From NCBI RefSeq assembly GCF_036014115.1, contig NZ_CP107913.1, positions 4,449,001-4,513,000 of the forward strand: a stretch of 64,000 bases of DNA. The letters run 5' to 3'. The notes below the pieces were generated by a model. The model had not been told where the DNA came from. It was given only the letters and a program-made list of their open reading frames with translations, and ran no database searches. Source of the stretch: Streptomyces sp. NBC_00448 (GTDB lineage: Bacteria; Actinomycetota; Actinomycetes; Streptomycetales; Streptomycetaceae). This document shows, in pieces, positions 8,272 through 16,986 of this stretch. Position 1 is the first letter of the stretch. Each line of letters opens with the position of its first letter. Both the position numbers and the translations under genes were made by a program.

Positions 8272-9524
8272 GCCTCGGCCGCCTTCGCGGCGATGTCACC
8301 GCGGTGGTGGCCGCCGTCGAGGCCGATCCGCCCGACCGCGCGGTAGGCACGGTCGCGGGCCTTGGCCAGGCTCGCTCCGGTGGCCGTGACCGACAGCACC
8401 CGGCCGCCCGCCGAAACGACCCGTCCGTCGTCCGCCGTACGGGTGCCGGCGTGCAGGACGTAGGCGTGCTCGTCCTGCTCCGCCACATCGGCGAGCCCGC
8501 TGATCGGGTCGCCGGTGCGCGGGGTGTCCGGGTAGTTGTACGAAGCGATGACCACGGTGACCGCCGCGCCGTCGCTCCAGCGCAGCTCCGGCCAGGCGGC
8601 GAGCTGGCCGGTGGCGGCCGCCCGCAGCAGCCCCGCCAGCGGGGTGCGCAGCCGGGCCAGCACCACCTGGGTCTCGGGGTCGCCGAAGCGCGCGTTGAAC
8701 TCGATCACCCGCACGCCGCGCGAGGTGATCGCCAGTCCCGCGTAGAGCAGCCCGGCGAAGGGGGTGCCGCGCCGCCGCAGCTCGTCGACGGTCGGCTGGA
8801 GCACGGTCCGCTCCACCTCCTCGACCAGCTTCGGGTCGGCCCACGGCAGCGGTGAGTACGCGCCCATGCCACCGGTGTTGGGGCCCTCGTCGGCGTCCAG
8901 GGCGCGCTTGAAGTCCTGCGCCGGCTGGAGCGGCAGCACCGTCTCGCCGTCGGTCACCGCGAACAGCGACACCTCGGGTCCGTCCAGGAACTCCTCGATC
9001 ACCACCCGGTCGCAGGCCAGCGCGTGCGCCCGGGCGGTGGCCAGGTCCTCGGTGACCACGACGCCCTTGCCCGCCGCGAGCCCGTCGTCCTTGACGACGT
9101 AGGGCGCGCCGAAGGCGTCCAGCGCCGCGTCGATCTCCTCGGGCGTGGTGCAGACGTACGACCGGGCGGTCGGCACCCCGGCCGCGGCCATCACGTCCTT
9201 GGCGAACGCCTTCGAGCCCTCCAGCGCGGCAGCCTCGCGGGACGGGCCGAAGCAGTCGATGCCCCGCTCCCGTACGGCGTCGGCGACCCCGGCGACCAGC
9301 GGCGCCTCGGGGCCGACGATCACGAAGCCGGCGCCGAGTTCCACCGCGAGGCCGGCGACGGCGGCACCGTCCATGATGTCGACCGGGTGCAGCTCGGCGA
9401 CCTCCGCGATGCCGGCGTTGCCGGGCGCGCAGTGCAGCGAGGTGACCTCGGGGTCGAGGGACAGGGAACGGCACAGGGCGTGTTCGCGGGCACCGCCGCC
9501 GATGACAAGGACCTTCACGCGCAC
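8259..9524 (-). CDS. purD: Phosphoribosylamine-glycine ligase (GAR synthetase)
   Basis: Makes GAR from phosphoribosylamine, glycine and ATP. The 421-residue ATP-grasp protein shows VLVIGGGAREHALC, PGNAG, VGPEAPLVAGV, FGPSREAAALEGSKAFAKD, PYVVKDDGLAAGKGV, EEFLDGPEVSLFAVTDG, NTGGMGAYSPLP and IEFNARFGDPETQ. GTG starts at 9524 and 9518 are both possible. The C-terminal codons and stop lie inside a 22-bp tandem duplication (8231-8249 and 8253-8271). The 303 bp between this stop and the next minus-strand start (7955) holds only that repeat and presumably the downstream promoter. Confidence 0.97.
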   Translation of the reverse strand: MRVKVLVIGGGAREHALCRSLSLDPEVTSLHCAPGNAGIAEVAELHPVDIMDGAAVAGLAVELGAGFVIVGPEAPLVAGVADAVRERGIDCFGPSREAAALEGSKAFAKDVMAAAGVPTARSYVCTTPEEIDAALDAFGAPYVVKDDGLAAGKGVVVTEDLATARAHALACDRVVIEEFLDGPEVSLFAVTDGETVLPLQPAQDFKRALDADEGPNTGGMGAYSPLPWADPKLVEEVERTVLQPTVDELRRRGTPFAGLLYAGLAITSRGVRVIEFNARFGDPETQVVLARLRTPLAGLLRAAATGQLAAWPELRWSDGAAVTVVIASYNYPDTPRTGDPISGLADVAEQDEHAYVLHAGTRTADDGRVVSAGGRVLSVTATGASLAKARDRAYRAVGRIGLDGGHHRGDIAAKAAEAAQD

Positions 9525-9735
9525 CAGGGTAGTGGGCCCGGCCGGGCCCGGCCGCCCTCACTCTTTCGAGCGACGGCGACAAGCGGCCTATACCTGATCA
9601 CACGGTCTTTACGGGGCGAATTCCGGATATCGGTGCATCTGGCTCAGCCGTTCGGCGGTAAGAAGGGAACTTCAACCGGCGGGTGCCGGGTACTTCGGGT
9701 ACGCCCGGTGCGCAGCAGTCGAGGGAGCCTTCGCA

Positions 9736-10485
9736 GTGAGCCAGCCTGACATGTTTCCCGAGGGGGCTTCTCGGGACGAGCCCTCGCGGCGGGCGCTGCA
9801 CCGTCACCCCGACGACCTTCGGGCGCTGCCCCTCCCGCTCGGCGACTGGGCCGAGCCCGCCGAGCGCCTCCAGGAGCTGTACCGCTGGGCCGAGGACGGC
9901 GCCCTGCGCACCGCGGACTGGTACCTGCGCGGTCGCCTGCCGAAGCGGCGGGCCGCCCGCGCGCTCCGGCTCGGCGCCACCGTCTGCGGCGCGGCCGCCG
10001 CCGCGCTCCCGCTGATCGAACTCGCCGACGGCGGCAGGTCGCCGGCCCGCTGGGGCTACCTCGCGCTGCTGCTCGCCGGTGCCTGCGTCGCCGCCGACCG
10101 CCTGCTCGGGCTCACCAACGGCTGGATGCGGGACGTCGCGACCGCGCAGGCCGTGCAGCGCCGCATCGAGGCGCTCCGCTTCGACTGGGCCGCCGAGAGC
10201 GTCCGCGAAGTGCTCGGGCCCACCGAGGGGACCGCCGCCGAGGCCGCCGAGCGCTGCCTCACGGTCCTGCGCGGCTTCTGCGAGGACGTCGCCGACCTCG
10301 TCCGCGTGGAGACCTCCGACTGGATGGTGGACTTCGGCGCCCACTCCGCCGCGGCCGCCCTCCGCACCCAGTCCCCCGCCCCACCCCCCGCTCCCCGCCC
10401 CACCCCGCCCTCGGGCCTGCGCCTCCCCCACCCCAGCACCCGCCCCACCATGCCCCGCCAACGCCCCCCCGAAGCGCCGAGGTGA
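9736..10485 (+). CDS. SLATT-domain two-TM protein
   Basis: A 249-residue membrane protein starting at GTG 9736. Residues about 50-175 match the SLATT layout: a short helix (LQELYRWAEDGALRTADWYLRGRLPKRRAAR), two transmembrane helices (LRLGATVCGAAAAALPLIEL and WGYLALLLAGACVAADRLLG) and a following amphipathic helix (WMRDVATAQAVQRRIEALRFDW). The C-terminus from about residue 205 is a Pro-rich tail. SLATT proteins are predicted pore-forming effectors when next to nucleotide-sensing genes. No SMODS or SLOG partner is present, and this version is a solitary core gene in streptomycetes. The Pro-rich tail overlaps a run of C-rich repeats and may vary among strains. Confidence 0.72.
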   Translation: MSQPDMFPEGASRDEPSRRALHRHPDDLRALPLPLGDWAEPAERLQELYRWAEDGALRTADWYLRGRLPKRRAARALRLGATVCGAAAAALPLIELADGGRSPARWGYLALLLAGACVAADRLLGLTNGWMRDVATAQAVQRRIEALRFDWAAESVREVLGPTEGTAAEAAERCLTVLRGFCEDVADLVRVETSDWMVDFGAHSAAAALRTQSPAPPPAPRPTPPSGLRLPHPSTRPTMPRQRPPEAPR

Positions 10486-10759
10486 GATGTGGGGGGGGTG
10501 GGGTGCGGGGTTGGGGTGCGGGGGAGCTGTTCTTACGTGTGGGCACCCGCTCAGCCCCTTTTTTGCCGCCGGCTCGCCGCCGGGCGCTTGAATCCGGTGT
10601 CGACAGTCGATCGTGCTCGATCCTTCGTTCCTCAGGATCTCCGCGCGTTCTCCTTTTCGACACCGGCGCGCCCTTTGGCTCGCCGGCTACAACGGCGAAC
10701 CGTCCTTACGCGTGCGTACCCGGTCCTGGGCACGGAACGGCTGGCTGTCGGGGGCCGGT

Positions 10760-11407
10760 TCAGCTGAAGACGATCATCGAGCCCTGGCCGAGGGAGCGGG
10801 TGGCGGCGGCGTGGAGGCCGAGCCAGACGTGGTGTTCGCGGGCGAAGGGGCCCGTGGCGGTGGGGGTGAGCGCGGGCTCTTCGAGGGTGGTGTGGCGGGG
10901 TGGGGGCTCGGGGGCGGCCGGGGGCCTCGCCGGGTCGATCCCGATGGCGGGCGCGACGAAGTCGAGCTCGCGCAGCAGCCCGTGGCTGGAGCCGAGCGGA
11001 CCGCCGCCTTCGAGGAGTTCGTCGTTGACGACGGGTTGGGGGAAGTCGAGGGGGACGTAGGCGCCCGCGTGGTCGTAGTGCCAGACCAGGTGCGAGGTCT
11101 GCGCGGTGGTCTCGAACATCTCCAGCAGTTCCTCGTAGTCGCCGCCGAGCGCGTCGACCGGGGTGACTTCGAGGCCCTGGAGGGCCAGCAGGTAGGCGCG
11201 GCGCAGGAAGTGCAGCGCGTCGTAGTCGAAGCAGGCCACCGGCGCCACGTCGCCGGACAGCCCCGGCATGTAGTTGTAGACGGGCACGGGCGGCTGGCCC
11301 GCCTCGGCCAACGCCTTGTCGTAGCGGGCGAGTTCCTCGGAGAACGGGTTTTCCGGGCTGTGGCACAGCACATCCACGAGAGGCACGAGCCACAGGTCGC
11401 AGGCCAC
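10760..11407 (-). CDS. Conserved hypothetical protein
   Basis: A 215-residue soluble protein beginning at a GTG (11407) with GGAG upstream. It opens ACDLWLVPLVDVLCHSPENPFSEELARYDKALAEAG and ends REHHVWLGLHAAATRSLGQGSMIVFS, rich in acidic and aromatic residues. No signal peptide, transmembrane segment or recognised catalytic motif. It lies 55 bp from the GntR gene on the same strand and may be co-transcribed. The 274 bp to the next plus-strand gene is G-rich near 10487-10530 and carries nothing I recognise. Function unknown. Confidence 0.7.
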   Translation of the reverse strand: MACDLWLVPLVDVLCHSPENPFSEELARYDKALAEAGQPPVPVYNYMPGLSGDVAPVACFDYDALHFLRRAYLLALQGLEVTPVDALGGDYEELLEMFETTAQTSHLVWHYDHAGAYVPLDFPQPVVNDELLEGGGPLGSSHGLLRELDFVAPAIGIDPARPPAAPEPPPRHTTLEEPALTPTATGPFAREHHVWLGLHAAATRSLGQGSMIVFS

Positions 11408-11462
11408 GAAGCAACTCCATCCGGTCGGGGGCGTACAGCCTAAGGCGACGGGACAGGTCGCG

Positions 11463-12146
11463 TCAGGAGCGTGCCAGGGCGAGCCTCTCGACCAGCGCGA
11501 GAGTGTGCTCGCCGTACTCGTGGGTGAGTTGGAGCGTGGTGGCGGTGTCGCGCTCGGCGACCGCGTCGACCAGGGCGACGTGGCCGGACCAGCACACGCC
11601 CGCGAGGTCGGTCAGCGAGCGGAGGTGGGGCACCGCGTAGATCCACGCCTGGGCGCGCACCCGGTCCAGGAACTCGCTCAGGTGCGGGTTGCCGCCCATG
11701 GCCGCGAGCTCGCGCCAGAACCGCAGGTCGCAGCCGATCAGTACGTCCAGGACGCCGGCCTGCGCGGCGCGTACGGCGGCCTCGGCGCGGCGCCGTACGG
11801 ACGCGATGGCGTCGGGAGACGGGTCGGCGGCGCCGTACTCGGTCATCCAGCGGAAGGCCGCGTCCACCACGAGGGTGCGGGCCTCGGTGAGCGAGCGGAA
11901 GTCGGCGGCGGTGAACTGCCGGACCTGGAAGCCGCGGTGCTGCTCGACCTCCAGCAGGCCCTGCGCGGCGAGGTCGACCAGGGCTTCGCGCACCGGGGTG
12001 GCGGAGACCCCGTAGGTCTCGGCGATCTCCTTGACGGTGAAGTGCCGCCCGGCCTGGAGCCGGCCGGTGAGGATCTCGTCCCGCAGGGCGTCGGCGATCT
12101 GCTGGCGCAGGCTGCTGCGCCGCACCTGCGGCCCGCCGTCCCGCAT
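11463..12146 (-). CDS. GntR-family transcriptional regulator (FCD/FadR subfamily)
   Basis: A 227-residue regulator. The ATG at 12146 sits behind GAGGAGG; the in-frame extension upstream lacks coding character. The N-terminal winged helix (LRQQIADALRDEILTGRLQAGRHFTVKEIAETYGVSATPVREALVDLAAQGLLE) is a classic GntR domain. The C-terminal helical part with DCDLRFWRELAAMGGN, SGHVALVDAVAERD and THEYGEHTLALVER fits the FCD ligand-binding domain, whose His and Asp usually bind a metal and a carboxylate ligand. It is divergent from the kinase gene over 163 bp, the likely site of autoregulation. The regulated pathway is not evident. Confidence 0.88.
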   Translation of the reverse strand: MRDGGPQVRRSSLRQQIADALRDEILTGRLQAGRHFTVKEIAETYGVSATPVREALVDLAAQGLLEVEQHRGFQVRQFTAADFRSLTEARTLVVDAAFRWMTEYGAADPSPDAIASVRRRAEAAVRAAQAGVLDVLIGCDLRFWRELAAMGGNPHLSEFLDRVRAQAWIYAVPHLRSLTDLAGVCWSGHVALVDAVAERDTATTLQLTHEYGEHTLALVERLALARS

Positions 12147-12309
12147 ACCGCCTCCTCGCCGTAACCAGCCGTCACTGCGGTGCCCGCCGCACCCTCGCAC
12201 ACCATAGGCGACTGGCGTTCGTATGCTTATTCTTCGCCGTGAAGGCTGGGCCGTTGCGACCGGCGGCGATCTGCGGCCGGGGTGGCGGAGAGCGGGGGCA
12301 GGACGGGCG

Positions 12310-14139
12310 ATGGACGAGCTGAGGGCCGACGATCCGCGCTGGATCGGTGCGTACCGACTGCTGGGGAGGCTCGGCTCCGGCGGGATGGGGCAGGTCTTCC
12401 TGGCCAGGTCGCAGCGCGGCCGGACGGTCGCGGTGAAGGTGGTGCGGGCGCATCTGGCGGAGCAGGAGGAGTTCCGCACCAGATTCCGGCGCGAGGTGCG
12501 TGCCGCACGGAAGGTCGGCGGGCGCTGGACGGCGCCGGTGCTCGACGCCGAGACCGAGGCCGACGTCCCGTGGGTGGCCACCGGTTACGTGCCCGGGCCG
12601 TCGCTCCAGCAGGTCGTCGCCAAGGAGTACGGGCCGCTGCCGGAGCAGTCGGTCCGCGTCCTGGCGGCGGGGCTGACCCATGCCCTGGCCGACATCCATG
12701 GCGCCGGGCTGGTGCACCGCGACCTCAAACCGTCCAACGTGATGATCACGATCGACGGCCCCAGGGTGATCGACTTCGGCATCGCCCGCGCCCTGGAGAC
12801 GGTCGCGGACGCGTCGCTGACCACCACCGGCGCGATGGTCGGGTCACCGGCGTTCATGTCACCCGAACAGGTGAGGGGCGACCGTGTCACCCCCGCCTGC
12901 GACATCTTCTGCCTCGGCTCGGTGCTGGCCTACGCCGCCACCGGACTCCAGCCGTTCGGCGCGGCCTCCAGCGGGGTGCACGCGCAGATGTTCCGCATCG
13001 TGCAGGAACCGCCGGACCTGGACGCCGTACCGGAGGGGCTGCGCGCCCTGGTGGCCGCCTGCCTGGCCAAGGAACCGGACGCGCGGCCGTCCCTCGCGGA
13101 CGTACGGCAGCTGCTCGGCGAGGACGGTACGAAGGACGCCGACCCGGACGGGGAGCCCTGGCTGCCCGGAGCGATCGTCGCGCGGCTGGGGCGGCACGCG
13201 GTGCGGCTGCTGGAGTTGGAGGCCGAGGTGGAGGCGCCGCTGGAGGCTCCCGCGGAGTCGGCCGAGACGATGGTGCTGACCCCTGCCAAGGCGCGGCCCG
13301 CCGAGAGGCCGGAGGAGCCGCCGGCCGGGCCCACGGCGAGTGACCCGCGGGAACCGGTGGTCGCGCAGCCGGTGCCCGCGCAACCGGTGACCACTCAGCC
13401 GATAGTCACGCTGCCGGTGATCGCGCAGCCGGCGGCCACACAGGAAGAGGTGGTCGCGCAGGCAGCGGCGTCGCCTTACGCGCCGCCGTCGATGACCGAC
13501 GCGCACGGGCCGATGCCCGGTCCCGTAGCGCCGTCTGGAGCCCCCAAGGCGCTGAGCGGGCTGCCCGTGCCGCCTGGGCCGGCTGAACCCGAGCCGGCGC
13601 CGCCTCGCCGCAAGCGCTGGCCGCTCGTGGCGGCGGGGGTGGCCCTCGTGCTCGTGGCAGGCGGGGCGACCGCGTACGTCGCGACGCGCGACGGCACCGA
13701 CGACAAGGCCGGCCCGGGGCCGACCTCTTCGACGAAGGCGCCCTCGACGGCCCCCTCCGGCACGGCGTCGACCGATCAGCCGACACAGAAGCCCGCACCG
13801 ATAGGCGTCGGCGGGCTGCGCGAGATGGTGGGCACCTGGCGGACCTCGTTCACCAGCGCCGACAACGGCGACAACACGCGGACGCTGACGGTGCACGAGA
13901 ACGGCGACGTGGAGCTGTCGGGTGACAGCGCGTCGTACTCCTGCTTCTGGGACATGAAGGTGACCACGTCGGGGCCGCCGGTGGAGCTGAGCGCGTCGAA
14001 GGTGGTCAGCGGCACGCCCGCGTCCTCCTGCGCCCCGGGCGACGCCAGCGTGCTGAGCCTGGTCGACTCGACCCACCTGCAGCGCAGCGACCTGGACGAC
14101 GGCAAGGCGCCGCTGACGTACACCAAGGTCGACGGCTGA
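12310..14139 (+). CDS. Transmembrane serine/threonine protein kinase with extracellular beta domain
   Basis: A 609-residue PASTA-less PknB-type kinase. Kinase domain about residues 10-275: glycine loop LGSGGMGQVFLA, Lys 43 in VAVKVV, HRDLKPSN with Asp 138, DFG at 155-157, and GSPAFMSPEQVRGD in the activation segment. A Pro/Ala-rich juxtamembrane linker (about 300-430) with PVTTQPIVTLPVIAQPA-type repeats is followed by a transmembrane helix (about 435-458) and an outside domain of about 110 residues (GTWRTSFTSADNGDNTRTLTVHENGDVELSGDSA) that looks like a sensor. ATG 12310 gives the conventional kinase N-terminus; an ATG at 12223 would add an unlikely basic extension. Confidence 0.9.
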   Translation: MDELRADDPRWIGAYRLLGRLGSGGMGQVFLARSQRGRTVAVKVVRAHLAEQEEFRTRFRREVRAARKVGGRWTAPVLDAETEADVPWVATGYVPGPSLQQVVAKEYGPLPEQSVRVLAAGLTHALADIHGAGLVHRDLKPSNVMITIDGPRVIDFGIARALETVADASLTTTGAMVGSPAFMSPEQVRGDRVTPACDIFCLGSVLAYAATGLQPFGAASSGVHAQMFRIVQEPPDLDAVPEGLRALVAACLAKEPDARPSLADVRQLLGEDGTKDADPDGEPWLPGAIVARLGRHAVRLLELEAEVEAPLEAPAESAETMVLTPAKARPAERPEEPPAGPTASDPREPVVAQPVPAQPVTTQPIVTLPVIAQPAATQEEVVAQAAASPYAPPSMTDAHGPMPGPVAPSGAPKALSGLPVPPGPAEPEPAPPRRKRWPLVAAGVALVLVAGGATAYVATRDGTDDKAGPGPTSSTKAPSTAPSGTASTDQPTQKPAPIGVGGLREMVGTWRTSFTSADNGDNTRTLTVHENGDVELSGDSASYSCFWDMKVTTSGPPVELSASKVVSGTPASSCAPGDASVLSLVDSTHLQRSDLDDGKAPLTYTKVDG

Positions 14140-14222
14140 CACGTCGGTCGGGCCTACGGGTAAGCCCCGCTCACCAGGGTGGGCGGGGCTGACCTGTGCG
14201 CGGAACGCGAGGCGGCGTGTCC

Positions 14223-15506
14223 TCAGAGGAAGGAGTTGATCTCGATCGTCTCGTCCCGGCCGGGGCCGACCCCGATCGCCGAGATCGGCGCGCCCGACAT
14301 CTCCTCCAGCGCCTTCACGTAGTCCCGCGCGTTCTTCGGCAGATCGGCGAGGGACTTGGCGCCGGTGATGTCCTCCGACCAGCCGGGCAGGTACTCGTAG
14401 ATCGGCTTGGCGTGGTGGAAGTCGCTCTGGCTGTAGGGGAGTTCGTCCACCCGGCGGCCGTCGACCTCGTAGGCCACGCAGACCGGGATACGCTCCCAGC
14501 CGGTGAGGATGTCCAGCTTGGTGAGGAAGAAGTCGGTGAGGCCGTTGACCCGGGTCGCGTAACGGGCGATCACCGCGTCGAACCAGCCGCAGCGACGGTC
14601 GCGCCCGGTGGTGACGCCGAACTCGCGTCCGATGGTGCGGAGCTTGTCGCCGTCCTCGTCCAGCAGCTCGGTGGGGAACGGTCCGGAGCCCACACGCGTT
14701 GTGTACGCCTTGAGGATACCGATCACCCGGGTGATCTTGGTGGGGCCGACACCGCTGCCGGTGCAGGCACCGCCGGACGTCGGGTTCGACGAGGTGACGA
14801 AGGGGTAGGTGCCGTGATCGACGTCCAGGAGCGTGCCCTGCCCGCCTTCCATGAGTACGACCTTGCCGGCGTCCAGCGCGTTGTTCAGCACCAGCGTGGT
14901 GTCGGCGACGAAGTCCTTGATCTGCGCCGCGTAGCCGAGGTACTCCTCGACGACCTGTTCGGTCGTGATGGCCCGCCGGTTGAAGATCTTGACCAGGATC
15001 TGGTTCTTGTCCTGGAGCGCGGCCTCGACCTTCTGCTGAAGGATCGATTCGTCGAAGAGGTCCTGCACCCGGATGCCGACCCGGTTGATCTTGTCCGCGT
15101 AGGCCGGCCCGATGCCGCGGCCCGTGGTGCCGATCTTCCGGTTGCCCAGGAAGCGCTCGGTCACCTTGTCGATGGTCTGGTGGTACGGCGTGATCAGATG
15201 GGCGTTGCCGCTGATCAGCAGTTTGGACGTGTCGACGCCGCGCTCGTTGAGTCCGCTCAGCTCGGAGAGCAGGACCTTCGGGTCGACGACGACACCGTTG
15301 CCGATCACCGGGACACAGCCCGGTGACAGGATTCCGGAGGGGAGCAGATGCAGTGCGTACTTCTGGTCGCCGACGACGACCGTGTGACCGGCGTTGTTAC
15401 CGCCCTGGTAACGCACCACGTAGTCCACTGAGCCACCGAGCAGGTCGGTGGCCTTCCCCTTGCCCTCGTCACCCCACTGAGCACCGAGCAGCACAAGTGC
15501 GGGCAC
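14223..15506 (-). CDS. purA: Adenylosuccinate synthetase
   Basis: Commits IMP to AMP using aspartate and GTP. The full-length 427-residue product has LVLLGAQWGDEGKGKATDLL, YQGGNNAGHTVVV, TTGRGIGPAYADKI, EGGQGTLLDVDHGTYPFVTSSNPT, GPFPTEL and VTTGRDRRCGWFD. It starts at GTG 15506. The 134 bp upstream is shared with the divergent diacylglycerol-kinase-like gene. In S. coelicolor, from memory, purA and this partner lie far from purD, so their proximity here suggests a different gene order. Confidence 0.97.
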   Translation of the reverse strand: MPALVLLGAQWGDEGKGKATDLLGGSVDYVVRYQGGNNAGHTVVVGDQKYALHLLPSGILSPGCVPVIGNGVVVDPKVLLSELSGLNERGVDTSKLLISGNAHLITPYHQTIDKVTERFLGNRKIGTTGRGIGPAYADKINRVGIRVQDLFDESILQQKVEAALQDKNQILVKIFNRRAITTEQVVEEYLGYAAQIKDFVADTTLVLNNALDAGKVVLMEGGQGTLLDVDHGTYPFVTSSNPTSGGACTGSGVGPTKITRVIGILKAYTTRVGSGPFPTELLDEDGDKLRTIGREFGVTTGRDRRCGWFDAVIARYATRVNGLTDFFLTKLDILTGWERIPVCVAYEVDGRRVDELPYSQSDFHHAKPIYEYLPGWSEDITGAKSLADLPKNARDYVKALEEMSGAPISAIGVGPGRDETIEINSFL

Positions 15507-15578
15507 AGGCGTACACCCCTTCCGGGCGGGGCATGTCCAACGTGCAGAGAGCCGTCGAACCTGCCCCGGAATAGACGA

Positions 15579-15606
15579 AGCCCCTGACGCAAAGGCGCAA
15601 GGGGCT
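15579..15606. other. Hairpin in the leader between purA and the DAGK-like gene
   Basis: AGCCCC (15579-15584) pairs with GGGGCT (15601-15606) around a further partly paired GACGC/GCGC core. No T-run follows on either strand, so a classical terminator is unlikely. It sits in the 5' region of one or both divergent genes; a role in leader regulation is only a possibility. Confidence 0.3.
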
Positions 15607-15640
15607 CTTGCACCAAGACTTTACCTGAGGAAGGACCAAG

Positions 15641-16468
15641 GTGTCGGCTCACGTCCCGGCCGGGCATCCCCTGCTCGTGGTCATCGACCCCGCCGCACGC
15701 GCCACCGACGGCGAATCCGTCCGGATCGCCAAGGATGTGCTGTGTGCGGGCGCGGCCTCCGTGAAGATGGCGTTCCCCGAGTCCGCCGAGGAGGCCGAGC
15801 GGGCGCTCGCCCATCGCGGCCGGCGCCATCTGGTGCTGCTGGGCGACGACGCGGCCCTGCTGCGCACGGTCAACGCGCTGCGGCGCGAGCGCACCCTGCA
15901 CGACTCCCCGCTGTCGGTGGTGCCGATCGGGCCGCGCTCCACGCTGGTGCGCGCGCTGGGGGTGCCGGTGCAGGTGCCCGCGGCGGCCCGCGCGGTGCTC
16001 GACGGCGTGGAGCGCGAGTTGGACCTGCTGGTCGACGAGAGCGGCGGCATCGTGCTCGGCACGCTCAGCCTGCCGTGCGGCACACCGGTCGCGCACACCG
16101 CCGCGCACTGGTGGACGCCGGTGGAGAAGACCGCCCGCTCCCTGGTGCGCACGCTCACCTCACCGATCCCGGTCAACGGCAATCCGCCGCCGCGCCGCCA
16201 GCGGCTGCGGGTCGAGGCCGACGGAGTGCTGCTCGCCGACCTGGACGAGCCGGTGCACGAGGTGTCGGTGCGGCCCGCGCCCACCGGGCTCGCCGAGATC
16301 TTCGTCCGCCGCACCCCGGGCTCCGCGCAGGTGCGCGCCCGGGCACGCACCATCACCGTCTCCGGCCGCGACTTCCGCTACCGGGCCGACTCGGCGATCA
16401 CCGGTCCGGTGCGGTCGCGTACGTGGACGGTGGAGCCGTCGGCATGGCGGCTGACGGTGCCGCGGTAG
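15641..16468 (+). CDS. Diacylglycerol kinase catalytic-domain protein (divergent from purA)
   Basis: A 275-residue protein starting at GTG 15641 behind GAGGAAGGA. It resembles the lipid/diacylglycerol kinase fold: LLVVIDPAARATDGESVRIAKDVL at the N-terminus, HLVLLGDDAALLRTVNALRRE (corresponding to the usual GGDGT loop, here GDDAA), LSVVPIGPRSTLVRALGVP, then a beta-sandwich domain. The nucleotide-binding GGDGT is degenerate, so kinase activity is uncertain. Neighbouring purA is, in my recollection, its constant partner in streptomycetes. Confidence 0.72.
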   Translation: MSAHVPAGHPLLVVIDPAARATDGESVRIAKDVLCAGAASVKMAFPESAEEAERALAHRGRRHLVLLGDDAALLRTVNALRRERTLHDSPLSVVPIGPRSTLVRALGVPVQVPAAARAVLDGVERELDLLVDESGGIVLGTLSLPCGTPVAHTAAHWWTPVEKTARSLVRTLTSPIPVNGNPPPRRQRLRVEADGVLLADLDEPVHEVSVRPAPTGLAEIFVRRTPGSAQVRARARTITVSGRDFRYRADSAITGPVRSRTWTVEPSAWRLTVPR

Positions 16469-16552
16469 GCCGGGCCCGGGGGCGGGCATGAGGCGGGTCG
16501 CCAGGGCCGGCCGGGAGTTCGGTCCGCGGCCCTGCCCGGGCTGATCTTGAGG

Positions 16553-16795
16553 TCAGCTCTCGGCCTTGCGGGTGCGCCAGCGCGCCATCATTCCGTTCAG
16601 CTCCTCCTGGAGGAACTCGAAGAACTCGGCGGTCTCGGCGAGCCGCCGACCCGCGTCGGTGTCCTCGCCGACGCTGCTCATCCCCGAACGCAGGGTGCTC
16701 TCCCAGCGGATCAGCAGGCTGTCGCGTTGGGTGAACGTCTCGTACCACTGGTCGCTGCGCACCCGGTACCGCTCACGGGCGTGCTGCCGCAGCCG
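16553..16795 (-). pseudogene. C-terminal remnant of a conserved hypothetical protein
   Basis: The reading YRVRSDQWYETFTQRDSLL ... TAEFFEFLQEELNGMMARWRTRKAES has coding character for about 75 residues up to its stop. It has no start: upstream sequence is occupied by the antisense end of an ABC permease. I read this as the 3' end of a gene truncated at a rearrangement joint near 16,780-16,800. Parent family unknown. Confidence 0.55.
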
Positions 16796-16954
16796 GTGAT
16801 GGACGTGTCGCCCTTCACCCACCTGCCCGAACTGCCCGTCGAACCGGGCACCAGCGTGGCGGCGTCGCCGTACGCCTGGCTGATATGCGCCGCCGCCGTG
16901 GCGCTCACGGCGGGCCTGGCCGGGCTGCGGCGCCGGGACCTGGGCGGGAACTGA
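16781..16954 (+). pseudogene. 3' remnant of an ABC-2 type transporter permease
   Basis: Encodes LPQPVMDVSPFTHLPELP ... ASPYAWLICAAAVALTAGLAGLRRRDLGGN. The DVSPFTH-x-P motif, last transmembrane helix and GLAGLRRRDL end are characteristic of actinobacterial ABC-2 permeases. Only about 57 codons remain and no 5' part or ATPase partner is nearby, so this is a truncated gene. Confidence 0.65.
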
Positions 16955-16986
16955 AGGCCGGCCCCCGCCCGGGTGGGAGACCGCCG

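Noticed and set aside
9736..10485. SLATT protein as part of a CBASS-like system
   Set aside because: No nucleotidyltransferase, SLOG or sensor gene is adjacent, and the surroundings are core chromosome.
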